The notes below the pieces were generated by a model. That model was not told the origin of the DNA and made no database searches. It was given only the letters and a program-made list of their open reading frames with translations. A stretch of DNA of 64,000 nucleotides. Source: Agromyces mediolanus (GTDB lineage Bacteria > Actinomycetota > Actinomycetes > Actinomycetales > Microbacteriaceae). Location: positions 124,001 to 188,000 of the forward strand of contig NZ_JAMBNX010000008.1 of assembly GCF_023715325.1 (NCBI RefSeq), given 5' to 3'. Made by a program: the position numbers and the translations under genes. Positions 8,435-16,122 of the stretch are shown piece by piece. Each line of letters begins with the position of its first letter. Within the stretch, counting starts at the first letter, position 1.

Positions 8435-8721
8435 TGACCAGCCACCTCGACGGGAACATCCTCGCCGGGACTCTCGCGGATTTTCTCGTGCCCGATGCAA
8501 CGATGATCGAAGGACGGTGCGGAGGCTGCGGGCGCGTCGCGCCCCTTGGCGAGGCAATCGTGTATCCGGACGCCCCGGGGCTGGTCGTACGCTGCAAGAC
8601 GTGCAGCCACGTGCTGGCGACGATCATCGACGCCGGTGAACGCCTCTTCCTCAGCTTCGCGGGGATGACCGCGTTCGCGATGAGGCGGGATCAGGCTGAG
8701 GAGTCGGTCTCAGTCGCGTAG
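8431..8721 (+). CDS. DUF6510-like zinc-ribbon protein
   Basis: 96 residues with two CxxC knuckles, CGGC at about 31-34 and CKTC at about 57-60, consistent with one structural zinc or iron. The start is ATG 8431 (ATGA overlap with the reductase); ATG 8434 would remove one residue. The family is repeatedly found beside small molybdo-oxidoreductase and FNR-like pairs in actinobacteria, from memory. The role is unknown; it might be a rubredoxin-like carrier or a structural partner. Its last 31 bases overlap the convergent TetR gene. Confidence 0.75.
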   Translation: MMTSHLDGNILAGTLADFLVPDATMIEGRCGGCGRVAPLGEAIVYPDAPGLVVRCKTCSHVLATIIDAGERLFLSFAGMTAFAMRRDQAEESVSVA

Positions 8722-9329
8722 GCCCTGAGCTGTGCGATAGCCATGTCGAGAGCGGCACGCATCGGATAAACATCTCGACTCGCCTTCGCCAGAAGATAAC
8801 CTCCCTGCAGTGCCGATAGCAGCCCAATGGCAAGCGCTCGCGAGTCCGCATCGCTGCGCAACACGCTGCGTGTCTTCAGCCTCTCCACGGCATCGATCAG
8901 CATCTCCAGCCAATCATCGAAGTGGGCAGCGATCGCCCGGCGGGCATCCTCATTGTGGTCTGCGATCTCGTTCGCCAGAGACCCGAGCGGGCACCCGTAC
9001 GCGCCGTCGCGTAGCGCGTTGCGTTCGACGAGTTCATCCCGCCACAGCTCGAACCCGCGTAGGGATTCCACGCGTCGAAGGCGCCGGCGCTGCTGCGTCA
9101 GGACGTCCTCCGCCCGGGTCTCGATGACTTCCTTCACGAGTGCGTCCTTGTCGGCGAAGTGCTGATAAACCTGAGACTTCGATGTCGCGCTGGCGGCTCG
9201 GACGTCGGCGAGGGTCGTCGCCGCAACGCCTCGCTCATACATCAACTGGTTCGCTGCGTCGACGATACGCGCCCTCGTTGCCGCCCCTTTCGGCGTCAAC
9301 CGGCGCGCACTCGTTCCGTCGGCAGTCAC
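8691..9329 (-). CDS. TetR-family transcriptional regulator
   Basis: 212 residues. The N-terminal HTH is clear: ATRARIVDAANQLMYERGVAATTLADVRAASATSKSQVYQHFADKDAL. The C-terminal region resembles TetR_C-type effector domains (YGCPLGSLANEIADHN, LLSALQGGYLLA). The start is GTG at 9329 with TGGAGG upstream and a TACCCT box (9336-9341) six bases before it. It is convergent with the molybdoenzyme operon, so regulation of that operon is possible but not shown. The gap upstream holds a dyad at 9446-9468. Confidence 0.88.
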   Translation of the reverse strand: MTADGTSARRLTPKGAATRARIVDAANQLMYERGVAATTLADVRAASATSKSQVYQHFADKDALVKEVIETRAEDVLTQQRRRLRRVESLRGFELWRDELVERNALRDGAYGCPLGSLANEIADHNEDARRAIAAHFDDWLEMLIDAVERLKTRSVLRSDADSRALAIGLLSALQGGYLLAKASRDVYPMRAALDMAIAQLRAYATETDSSA

Positions 9330-9729
9330 GCCTCCAGGGTAGTCTCCTCCGTCCGCAGGACTCGAAGTCGTCCGTCACGCGATGCCGGCCCGGCCGGCCC
9401 AGTGAAGTCCAGCGGAGCGGGACGCTCGCATCTCACACCTTCACAATAATGGACCTCGGAGTCCTTATCCAAGTCGATCCGAAACACCTATGGCGATCCA
9501 AGCGTCCTGCTTTTCAGACCTGCGACACCTCTCGTCAATCGACGTCCCGCTCATACTTTGGTCTGGCGAGTCCTTTTCTGTCGTCGTAGGCTAGTGGTCA
9601 TGATGTGCGGGAAGCCACGCGGCTCACGGATCTTCCGTGTGCGCGAGAAAGTCCGAGCCGAGGGCTCGGTGCGGCTGCCCACGCGCGCCCGTCGAGAACG
9701 TTGCGCGCTCCGCAGGAGAGGGGCGTTCG
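9330..9729. other. 400-base gap between TetR and the 163-residue gene, with one dyad
   Basis: I see no supported gene here. It holds the TetR promoter (TACCCT at 9336-9341, minus strand) and an interrupted dyad at 9446-9468, in which ATAA-t-GGAC is matched by GTCC-TTAT around a six-base centre. The dyad could be an operator for the TetR protein or for 9730-10221. The rest is lower in GC than its surroundings and unremarkable. Confidence 0.4.
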
Positions 9730-10221
9730 GTGGACCTGCCGGTCAAGCTCGGTGACGCGCAAGAGTTTCTGATGCTCGTTCCCTCGCCTCTTGCGGAGCG
9801 GGTGGCTGAGGACGAGCGCCTGGTCGTGGCGGCCTATCGGTTTCGTAGGGGCCTGGGCATCCGGGCTCGACGGGCGTTGGCCTCGCGTATCGAGCATGAG
9901 GTGACCGCCGCGCTGCACATCGTTCGGCCCGGAACGGTGGTGGTGGCGTTCGACGGTGCCGGCACGATGTCTCGGGCCCGAGTACACAGGTTGGCGACGG
10001 GCGTAGTCGGTGAGGTGAGCAGGAGCGCCACCAATCTCGTCGGCGCGGACACGACCGTGATTGGAGTCGTGGTGATGTCGCCGACCGAGCGAGATCTCGC
10101 CGCCGCGTGCGTGCGGCATGTCGCGGAGCAGCCACCGCACCGGGGCGACGGGCTCGTCTTTCACGCCAGCGACCTCCGCCGGGCGAACATCTATGAGCTG
10201 ATCGAGGAAGCAGCCCTGTGA
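9730..10221 (+). CDS. Hypothetical 163-residue protein coupled to an AraC gene
   Basis: Not recognised. GTG at 9730 has AGGAGAGGGG upstream. The alternating beta/alpha pattern (VVVAFDGAGTM, TTVIGVVVMSP, GDGLVFHASDLRRANIYELI) suggests a small Rossmann-like or flavodoxin-like domain, but no catalytic motif stands out. Its stop overlaps the GTG of the next AraC-family gene by four bases (GTGA), so the two are co-translated. It may be a sensor partner for that regulator, which lacks the first part of the usual ligand-binding domain. This is inference. Confidence 0.6.
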   Translation: MDLPVKLGDAQEFLMLVPSPLAERVAEDERLVVAAYRFRRGLGIRARRALASRIEHEVTAALHIVRPGTVVVAFDGAGTMSRARVHRLATGVVGEVSRSATNLVGADTTVIGVVVMSPTERDLAAACVRHVAEQPPHRGDGLVFHASDLRRANIYELIEEAAL

Positions 10222-10973
10222 CGACGGTCAGCTCTCCCCGTGGTCGCAGCGAGGACTACCTGTTAGTCATCTACCAGCGTCGGAACGCCTCGGTCCTGTC
10301 GCTGCAGGGGCGGGACACCGAGCTGACCCCCGGGAGCATCGTCGTTGTCCCCCGCTCGACGGTGGAGAGCGCGATGCCCACCGAGGATGCCGATCGCATG
10401 ATTGTCGAGGTGCCGTTGGGTGTGGTGGGGTTGACGGCGGATCAGGTCGCTGAGGTCTCGGGTGTGGACCTGCAGGAGCGGACCTCGCTGGCGGCGCTGC
10501 TGCGGTCCGTGCTCGGGGGCGTGATGGACTCCAAACTCAGCCTTCGCGACGAGGTGGACGTGTTCGCGCCCGTCGCCGACCTGCTGAAAGTCACCCTGCT
10601 CAGCGCCCTCACTCCCGACCGCGCCACGACCCGGTATCCGCTGGCCGAGCAGATCGTCACCTACGTGCTCGACAACCTCACCGACCCCGGTCTCGGAGCC
10701 GCCCGGATCGCGAAGGACCTGCACGTGTCCGAGCGTCTGCTCTACGCAGAGATGTCCCGCGCGGACATCAGGCTCGCGCAGCTGATCCAGTCCCAGCGCC
10801 TGCGTCGCGTCCGCGACGCCCTGACCGCACCGGCCACCATCGACGTCCCCATCGGCATCCTCGCCCAACAGCACGGATTCGTCTCCGCCAGCCACTTCAG
10901 CCGCATCTTCCGCGAAGAATTCGGCACCACACCCCGCCAATGGCGCAACAACACCACACCACCGGGACCGTGA
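10218..10973 (+). CDS. AraC-family regulator with shortened N-terminal domain
   Basis: 251 residues against 341 in its paralogue at 16462-17487. The N-terminal 65 residues (GSIVVVPRSTVESAM and neighbours) are distant homologues of the middle of the paralogue's cupin-like domain. From PLGVVGLTADQ onward the two proteins are identical apart from one Lys/Glu difference until NNTTP. The C-terminal AraC HTH contains VSERLLYAEMSRADI and GFVSASHFSRIFREEFGTTPRQWR. The start is GTG 10218, coupled to the upstream gene. The shared block is annotated at 10411-10960. Target genes are unknown. Confidence 0.85.
   Translation: MTTVSSPRGRSEDYLLVIYQRRNASVLSLQGRDTELTPGSIVVVPRSTVESAMPTEDADRMIVEVPLGVVGLTADQVAEVSGVDLQERTSLAALLRSVLGGVMDSKLSLRDEVDVFAPVADLLKVTLLSALTPDRATTRYPLAEQIVTYVLDNLTDPGLGAARIAKDLHVSERLLYAEMSRADIRLAQLIQSQRLRRVRDALTAPATIDVPIGILAQQHGFVSASHFSRIFREEFGTTPRQWRNNTTPPGP
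10411..10960 (+). repeat. 550 bp inverted repeat, left copy (AraC C-terminal region)
   Basis: Matches 16538-17087 on the opposite strand. In the stretches compared base by base I found a single difference (AAA versus GAA, giving Lys/Glu). Identity begins at TGCCGTTGGG and stops abruptly two bases into the Pro codon after NNTT; the flanks differ. The distance between inner ends is about 5.6 kb. See the finding on inversion or gene conversion. Confidence 0.9.
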
Positions 10974-10975
10974 GG

Positions 10976-11662
10976 TCACCGCTCGCGCGTCAAGCCTTCG
11001 TTGCGACCTTCCCGCGCGATCAGGTCACGGGACGCGCTGTCGTCGGCACGGACCTGATGGGCGGTCTCAAGCACTTCGTCGATGTCGCTGTCGGGGATGA
11101 CGACGGCTCCCGATGAGTCGCAGAAGATGTACTGGCCCGGATAGATGCCCACTCCTTCGATGACGACGGGAATATTTGCCTGAAACGGCGTGACCACTGC
11201 TCCACCCCAGGCGACGGCCTCTCCCGAGCACCATGCGGCGAACGGTTCCGCGGCCAGTTCGTCGAAGTCGCGAAGGCGTCCGTCAGTTAGGACGCCGGCG
11301 AGGCCGACGTTGGTCGCACGGGAGAGCTTCGTTCCACCGGCGAGAGACGTCGAGCTGTGGCCGTTGCTGGCCATCACGAGGACCGTGTTGCCGGGATTGG
11401 CTGGTGATCCGTCGACGGCCTGGTGGAACAGCCGTCCGAAGGTGTATTCCTCCGGGTCAAGTATGGCGTGGCAGGTCGGGAAGAAGGAGATCGTCGCGAC
11501 GCGCCCGAACAGGATGCGTTCGGGTGCCGGGCTGACGAGCCCGGTGATATGGGCGCGGTGACGGTGCTTCCGGCCGAGCGCATCGGTCAGGTCTGCGCAT
11601 GTGAGGACTGCGGCTGACGCTGCGCGACGTCGCTCCACCGCGTTGTCTTCATCTTCGTTCAC
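10976..11662 (-). CDS. RraA-like protein
   Basis: 228 residues of the RraA/HMG-aldolase-type fold (regulator of RNase E activity A-like, many of which are really aldolases or decarboxylases). Visible are TCADLTDALGR at the N terminus, GLAGVLTDGRLRDFDEL matching the conserved G-x3-DG-x2-RD motif, and VEGVGIYPGQYIFCDSSGAVVIP. The catalytic Arg-Asp pair is present. It ends three bases from the AraC stop, convergently. It is the distal gene on the minus strand after msrA, behind a strong hairpin at 11699-11734. Substrate unknown. Confidence 0.8.
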   Translation of the reverse strand: MNEDEDNAVERRRAASAAVLTCADLTDALGRKHRHRAHITGLVSPAPERILFGRVATISFFPTCHAILDPEEYTFGRLFHQAVDGSPANPGNTVLVMASNGHSSTSLAGGTKLSRATNVGLAGVLTDGRLRDFDELAAEPFAAWCSGEAVAWGGAVVTPFQANIPVVIEGVGIYPGQYIFCDSSGAVVIPDSDIDEVLETAHQVRADDSASRDLIAREGRNEGLTRER

Positions 11663-11698
11663 GGTCGTTCCGCATCATTCCTCCGTCACTGATGACGC

Positions 11699-11734
11699 GG
11701 GGGCGTGCCACCGGCTCAGCGGTGGCACGCCCCC
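11699..11734. terminator. Perfect 15 bp hairpin downstream of msrA
   Basis: GGGGGCGTGCCACCG (11699-11713) pairs perfectly with 11720-11734 around a six-base loop. It lies just beyond the msrA stop on the minus strand and before the RraA-like gene. There is no T-tract, which is usual for strong GC-rich terminators in this group. Confidence 0.7.
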
Positions 11735-11746
11735 ACGTGGACATGG

Positions 11747-12310
11747 TCAGACGGAAGCCTCGGTCGCCTGGATGCGGCGGGGCAGGACCCAGCCGGCACG
11801 AGGGTAGTGGCAGTTGTAGCCGTTCGGATACCGCTGGAGGTAGTCCTGGTGCTCAGGCTCGGCCTCCCAGAACGGGCCGGCGGGCTCGATCGTGGTGACA
11901 GCCGATCCTGGCCACAGACCGGAGGCATCGACGTCGGCGATCGTCTCCTTGGCGACCTGCTCCTGCTCGGGGGTGAGCGGGAAGATCGCCGACCGGTAGC
12001 TGGTGCCGATGTCGTTGCCCTGACGGTTCAGGGTCGACGGGTCGTGGATCTGGAAGAAGAACGCCAGGATGTCCCGGTACGTCGTCTTCGATGGGTCGAA
12101 GACGATCTCCACGGCCTCGGCGTGGCCGGGGTGGTTGCGGTAGGTGGCGTGATCGTTCTGCCCGCCGGTGTATCCGGCGCGGGTGCTGATCACGCCCGGC
12201 TGCTTGCGGATGAGCTCGTCCACGCCCCAGAAGCAGCCGCCGGCCAGGACGGCCGTCTCGGTGCCGGGTGTGCGGGTGACCTCTCCGGTGTCGTGAATTC
12301 CACTGGTCAT
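11747..12310 (-). CDS. msrA: Peptide methionine (S)-S-oxide reductase, first copy
   Basis: Reduces the S-epimer of methionine sulfoxide in proteins using thioredoxin. 187 residues; active site [10 protein letters not shown] with the catalytic Cys at about residue 27, then [29 protein letters not shown] and [13 protein letters not shown]. The C-terminal [11 protein letters not shown] carries a possible resolving Cys. The ATG overlaps the msrB stop by four bases. A second msrA lies at 18778-19278. Confidence 0.95.
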   Translation of the reverse strand: MTSGIHDTGEVTRTPGTETAVLAGGCFWGVDELIRKQPGVISTRAGYTGGQNDHATYRNHPGHAEAVEIVFDPSKTTYRDILAFFFQIHDPSTLNRQGNDIGTSYRSAIFPLTPEQEQVAKETIADVDASGLWPGSAVTTIEPAGPFWEAEPEHQDYLQRYPNGYNCHYPRAGWVLPRRIQATEASV

Positions 12311-12783
12311 GATGCGTGCTCCTTCGTGGTCGTGGTGGTGGTCTCGAACAGTGAGCGGAACTCTCCATACCCCTCGGCCTCCAGGTCGGAGACGGGGATG
12401 AACCGCAGCGCGGCGGAGTTCATGCAGTAGCGCAGGCCGCCGGCGTTCGCGGGGCCGTCGTCGAAGACGTGCCCGAGGTGGCTGTCCGCCCCGGTAGAGC
12501 GGACCTCGGTGCGGGGCATCCAGAGGGATCGGTCCGTCTTCGTGTGAACGGCGTCAGCGACGACCGGCTTGGTGAAGCTGGGCCATCCGGTTCCGCTGTC
12601 GTACTTGTCGGTGGATGAGAACAGCGGCTGTCCGGAGACGACGTCCACGTACAGGCCGTCCTCGTGGTTGTCCCAGTACTCGTTGCGGAAGGCCGGCTCG
12701 GTGCCGTCCTTCTGGGTGACGCGGTACTGCTGGTCGTTGAGGCGGCTCAGGGCCTCAGAAGTCTTGCTGTAGTCGTGCGACAC
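12307..12783 (-). CDS. msrB: Peptide methionine (R)-S-oxide reductase
   Basis: Reduces the R-epimer of methionine sulfoxide. GTG at 12783 is selected because AAGGAGG lies five bases upstream; an upstream in-frame ATG at 12885 would add 34 poorly conserved residues. 158 residues with [25 protein letters not shown] and the catalytic [13 protein letters not shown]. The CxxC zinc pairs seen in many MsrB proteins are absent. It is co-translated with msrA (ATGA), so both sulfoxide epimers are handled by one transcript. Confidence 0.93.
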   Translation of the reverse strand: MSHDYSKTSEALSRLNDQQYRVTQKDGTEPAFRNEYWDNHEDGLYVDVVSGQPLFSSTDKYDSGTGWPSFTKPVVADAVHTKTDRSLWMPRTEVRSTGADSHLGHVFDDGPANAGGLRYCMNSAALRFIPVSDLEAEGYGEFRSLFETTTTTTKEHAS

Positions 12784-12909
12784 GATGTCCTCCTTGTTCG
12801 GCGCCGCTGGCTGCGGCGTCACTGTTGATAACGCCGGGGTGACGCGGTTTGGTCCCGTGAGCCTGGGAGTGGGCTGTGACTTCAAGAATCCTCCTGTTGT
12901 TGTTCCGGG

Positions 12910-14358
12910 CTATGAGGTATGGCCTTCGGTGAAGCCCCATGTCGTACCTGACTGGCTGTCGTTGAGCACGATCCCGGCGGCGTCGAGTTCGTCACGGATA
13001 CGGTCTGCAGTGCGGAAGTCTCCGGCCGCACGTGCCTGGGCTCGCTGGTCGAGCGCCTGTGCGATCAGGGCCTCCAGTGCGCGCTCGGCGCGCGGGGGTG
13101 TGGCCGTTGATTCGTCCCACGGGCTGTCGCGCGGGTTGATGCCGAGGACGTCAGTCATGGCGAGCACCGCATCCAGCGTGTCGGCACCGGTCCGCGCGTC
13201 GTGCTGGGCGAGGGCGGTGTTGCCCCGCCTGACTTCGTCATGGAGGACCGCGAGTGCCATGGGGATGTTGAGGTCGTCATCCAAGGCGTTTCGGAATGCG
13301 ACCGGCAGCATGTCCGCGTCCGCCGCGCGCCTCGAGTGGTTGGCGCTCCGGGTGATGAAGTCTTCGATCCTGCGCATCGCCGCCGCGGCGGATCGCAGGG
13401 CGGAGTCGGTCAGTTCCAGGTTCGACCGATAGTGGGCCGATCCGAGGTAGTAGCGCAGGTCGAGAGGACGCATGTGCTGCAGTAGCTCGTCGAGGGGTGT
13501 CGCGTTGCCGAGGGATTTGCTGATCTTGTCGCCGCCGGACGTGACCCAGCCGTTGTGCATCCAGTAGCGCGCGAATCCGTATCCGGCGGCACGGGACTGC
13601 GCCTGTTCGTTCTCATGATGAGGAAAGCGCAGGTCGAGCCCGCCACCGTGGATGTCGAAGCTCTCTCCCAGGTAGCGGAGAATCATTGTCGAACAGCTCA
13701 GATGCCATCCGGGGCGTCCCGGCCCGTAAGGCGAAGCCCATGCCGCAGGAGCAACGATCTCCTCGCTGGCCCCCGCGTCCGGGGGAGCCGACTTCCAGAG
13801 CGCGAAGTCGCGAGGGTCACGTTTCTCTGTTGCCTGATCGGTATGTTCGTCTCCGCGGAGAGTGCCGTGCTCCTGTGAGGTCAAAGACCCGTAGCCGGGC
13901 CATGATGAGACGTCGAAGTAGACGTCCCCCGCTTCCCCTCCCGCTCGGTACGCGTGGCCCCGGGCGATCAGCCGGTCGATGAAGGTAAGCATCTCGGCGG
14001 TGTGCCCTGTCGCGCGCGGCTCGATCGTCGGCGGCAAGATACCGATCTTGCGATAAGCGTCGGCGAACGCCCTCTCATGACGAGCCGCCCACGCCCACCA
14101 TGGAACGCCCGCCGTCTGGCTCGCGGCAAGAATCTTGTCGTCCAGGTCGGTGATGTTTCGCACCAGGGTCACGTCGAGCTCGTGGCCGATCTGGAGCCAT
14201 CGTCGCAGCTGGTCGAAGACCACTGCGGATCGGAGATGACCGACGTGCGGCGGAGCCTGAACAGTCGGACCGCACAGATAGATGCCGACGTGGCCCGGTC
14301 GCAGGGGCGCGAACGTGCGTAGCGATGACGTTCCACTATCGAAGAGCCGTAACGTCAT
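12910..14358 (-). CDS. cysS: Cysteinyl-tRNA synthetase (probably an accessory copy)
   Basis: 482 residues, full family length. The class I HIGH-type motif is HVGHLRS, next to the zinc-ligand region YLCGPTVQ. Other zinc ligands appear in HLSCSTMIL and HHENEQAQS. The KMSKS loop is KISKSLGN. The C-terminal helix ends in RTADRIRDELDAAGIVLNDSQSGTTW as in true CysRS, so it is not the shorter MshC ligase. The minus-strand order alkA-like, cysS, msrB, msrA puts it in a sulfur-repair context. Actinobacteria usually keep the housekeeping cysS near ispF, so this is likely a second copy (inference). Confidence 0.88.
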   Translation of the reverse strand: MTLRLFDSGTSSLRTFAPLRPGHVGIYLCGPTVQAPPHVGHLRSAVVFDQLRRWLQIGHELDVTLVRNITDLDDKILAASQTAGVPWWAWAARHERAFADAYRKIGILPPTIEPRATGHTAEMLTFIDRLIARGHAYRAGGEAGDVYFDVSSWPGYGSLTSQEHGTLRGDEHTDQATEKRDPRDFALWKSAPPDAGASEEIVAPAAWASPYGPGRPGWHLSCSTMILRYLGESFDIHGGGLDLRFPHHENEQAQSRAAGYGFARYWMHNGWVTSGGDKISKSLGNATPLDELLQHMRPLDLRYYLGSAHYRSNLELTDSALRSAAAAMRRIEDFITRSANHSRRAADADMLPVAFRNALDDDLNIPMALAVLHDEVRRGNTALAQHDARTGADTLDAVLAMTDVLGINPRDSPWDESTATPPRAERALEALIAQALDQRAQARAAGDFRTADRIRDELDAAGIVLNDSQSGTTWGFTEGHTS

Positions 14359-14361
14359 CGA

Positions 14362-15225
14362 TCAGCCCATCTCACGGGTGCGCTGCTCTCGGAGCGCACG
14401 GAGGTGGACGGCGGCCCAGGAGCGGAAGGGGCGCCAGCGTTCCGCGACCTCCTCGAGCACCGAGTCGGGCCCGTACTGGTAGGAGATCTCGGCGTAGAGG
14501 CGGCGTTCCGCGCGCGGAAGGATGTCCTGGGCGTTGGCGCCGCGGATAAGGATGAGGTCCGTGGCGAACGGGCCGATGCCTGTCACCGTGAGCAGGTCGC
14601 GGCGAGCCGATTCTTCGGGCATCGTTCGGAGCCGAGGACCGTTGAGCAGCCCGGTGAGTGCGGCCTCTGCGACAGCTCGGAGATACTCTGGCTTCCGACC
14701 GGGTAGGTCTAGTTCTTCGGCGTCGATGGCGCGGATGAGCGCATCGGGCGCGGGAAACACCCCGTCGTTGCCGTGCGCGACGATAAGGTCGCGGCGGAGT
14801 CGGGCAGCGACCGGGACGCGGGTGCGCTGCGACAAGACGCACCAGGCTGCGGCTTCGTACGGGGAATGGAAGCCGCACGGGCGATATCCGGGGAGCGCCC
14901 TTTGGGCGGTGGCGACGATCGGGTCGCGATCGCCGACGGCCGGCCATTCCCGCGCGTCCACATCGAGAGAGAGGAAGCGCCGCACCTGCTCGGCGGCTGC
15001 GGTCAGATCGCCCGGGCCGGACAGACCGATCTGGGCGCTCTCCCCGCTCTGGGTGACGTGGGCGGATACGGACGTCCAGTCGTGCTCGCTCACAAAGCGT
15101 GCGGAGAGGACGTCCGGGTCGCCGCCGGACTCGATCGCGGTAGGGGTGAACTCTTCCCAGAACCGCTTGCTGGTGCGCAACGACCACGGCCCGAGCACTG
15201 GGACCGAGAGGGTGTGCTGCGCCAT
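14362..15225 (-). CDS. AlkA-like DNA-3-methyladenine glycosylase
   Basis: 287 residues from ATG at 15225 (MAQHTLSVPVLGPW); the frame is open much further upstream but crosses the VOC and MarR genes and is rejected. The N-terminal half resembles the AlkA_N-like domain. The HhH-GPD core shows YEAAAWCVLSQRTRV, the hairpin LTVTGIGPFATDLILIRG with the catalytic Asp in ATDLIL, and the final WRPFRSWAAVHLRAL. It removes alkylated or damaged bases. It ends four bases before cysS on the same strand. Confidence 0.85.
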   Translation of the reverse strand: MAQHTLSVPVLGPWSLRTSKRFWEEFTPTAIESGGDPDVLSARFVSEHDWTSVSAHVTQSGESAQIGLSGPGDLTAAAEQVRRFLSLDVDAREWPAVGDRDPIVATAQRALPGYRPCGFHSPYEAAAWCVLSQRTRVPVAARLRRDLIVAHGNDGVFPAPDALIRAIDAEELDLPGRKPEYLRAVAEAALTGLLNGPRLRTMPEESARRDLLTVTGIGPFATDLILIRGANAQDILPRAERRLYAEISYQYGPDSVLEEVAERWRPFRSWAAVHLRALREQRTREMG

Positions 15226-15232
15226 GGTGGTG

Positions 15233-15607
15233 TTAGGCGCGGGCGTGGATGGTGACGACGTAGCCGTCGGGGTCTCGGAACGAGAACTGCAGGCCGAACG
15301 GCCCCTCGACCGGTTCCTGCACGATCGCCACTCCCGCGTCGACGAGTCGTGCGTGCACGCGTTCCGCGTCATCGTTGTGGAACCAGACGCCGATGCCGGC
15401 GCCGAGCTGAGGGATCGCGTCGAGATCCACGCCCGGGAACGGGTCGCGGACGGCGAACGCGGTTCCTTCTGCGGAGAAGACGGTCGCTGCCGGGTTCGAG
15501 TCTGGGAGCCGTGTGAGTCCGACGAGCTTGTCGTAGAACTCCGCGGAGACGGCGCGGTCCCGCACCTGGAAAGAGATGAAGTCCGGGCCGGTGGTTGTTG
15601 CTGCCAT
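15233..15607 (-). CDS. VOC-family (glyoxalase-fold) protein
   Basis: 124 residues from ATG at 15607, which has CAGGAG upstream (a TTG at 15613 is less likely). The bleomycin-resistance/glyoxalase fold is shown by FISFQVRDRAVSAEFYDKLVGL, VDLDAIPQLGAGIGVWFHNDD and EGPFGLQFSFRDPDGYVVTIHA. The usual metal ligands are only partly clear. It diverges from a MarR gene at 15685, with two matching dyads between them, so it is probably the MarR target. Substrate unknown. Confidence 0.82.
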   Translation of the reverse strand: MAATTTGPDFISFQVRDRAVSAEFYDKLVGLTRLPDSNPAATVFSAEGTAFAVRDPFPGVDLDAIPQLGAGIGVWFHNDDAERVHARLVDAGVAIVQEPVEGPFGLQFSFRDPDGYVVTIHARA

Positions 15608-15639
15608 GAGCAAGCTCCTGTTCTGTTCAATAACGCCAG

Positions 15640-15685
15640 TGTCAATATCCTGACACTCAGTGGAGTGTGTGTCAAACTATTGACA
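15640..15685. promoter_or_regulatory. Two 16 bp MarR-type operators with centres 30 bp apart
   Basis: TGTCAATATCCTGACA (15640-15655) and TGTCAAACTATTGACA (15670-15685) share arms TGTCA/TGACA. The second is a perfect six-base dyad ending on the A of the marR ATG. Centre-to-centre distance is 30 bases, near three helical turns, so two dimers would sit on the same DNA face. The pair lies between the divergent VOC and MarR genes. Confidence 0.75.
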
Positions 15686-16122
15686 TGGATGCATTGGACC
15701 GGAGCCCGGAGTCGTTGGGGGTGTTGATCAAGGAGACGCAGTCGCTCCTGAACCAGCGAATGGACGATCGGCTTCGCCCGCTCGCGCTGAGTGTGCCGCA
15801 GTACGCGTGCTTGACCGCCTTGCAGGACACGCCAGGTATCACGAGCTCCGAGCTCGCCCGACGCGCGTTCGTGTCCCGTCAGTCGATGAACGTGCTGCTC
15901 CAGGGACTGGAGAAGCGGGGGCTGGTGACCCGCTCGAGTGATCCTGGACCCCGGCGAGAACGGAGCGTGGTGCTGAACGACGCCGCAGAGCTCCTCCTCG
16001 AACGCGCGCATGAGGAAGTGTCCTCGGTTGTTCAACGCATGACGATGGAGGTCGAGCTGGTGGAGCGCGCCCGTCTTTACGAGCTTCTGGCCCGTTGCCG
16101 AGACGCCCTGCTCATTCCTTGA
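15685..16122 (+). CDS. MarR-family regulator
   Basis: 145 residues. The start is ATG 15685 (MDALDRSPESLGV); an in-frame GTG at 15667 is possible but would sit inside the operator. The winged HTH is TPGITSSELARRAFVSRQSMNVLLQGLEKRGLVTRSSD with wing residues PGPRRERSVVLND. It is probably an autorepressor that also controls the divergent VOC gene, via the dyads at 15640-15685. Its 3' end overlaps the convergent hypothetical gene by 11 bases. Confidence 0.88.
   Translation: MDALDRSPESLGVLIKETQSLLNQRMDDRLRPLALSVPQYACLTALQDTPGITSSELARRAFVSRQSMNVLLQGLEKRGLVTRSSDPGPRRERSVVLNDAAELLLERAHEEVSSVVQRMTMEVELVERARLYELLARCRDALLIP

Noticed and set aside
12910-14358. MshC (mycothiol ligase) instead of CysRS
   Set aside because: Full-length with the C-terminal CysRS helical part (RTADRIRDELDAAGI); MshC is shorter and lacks that region.
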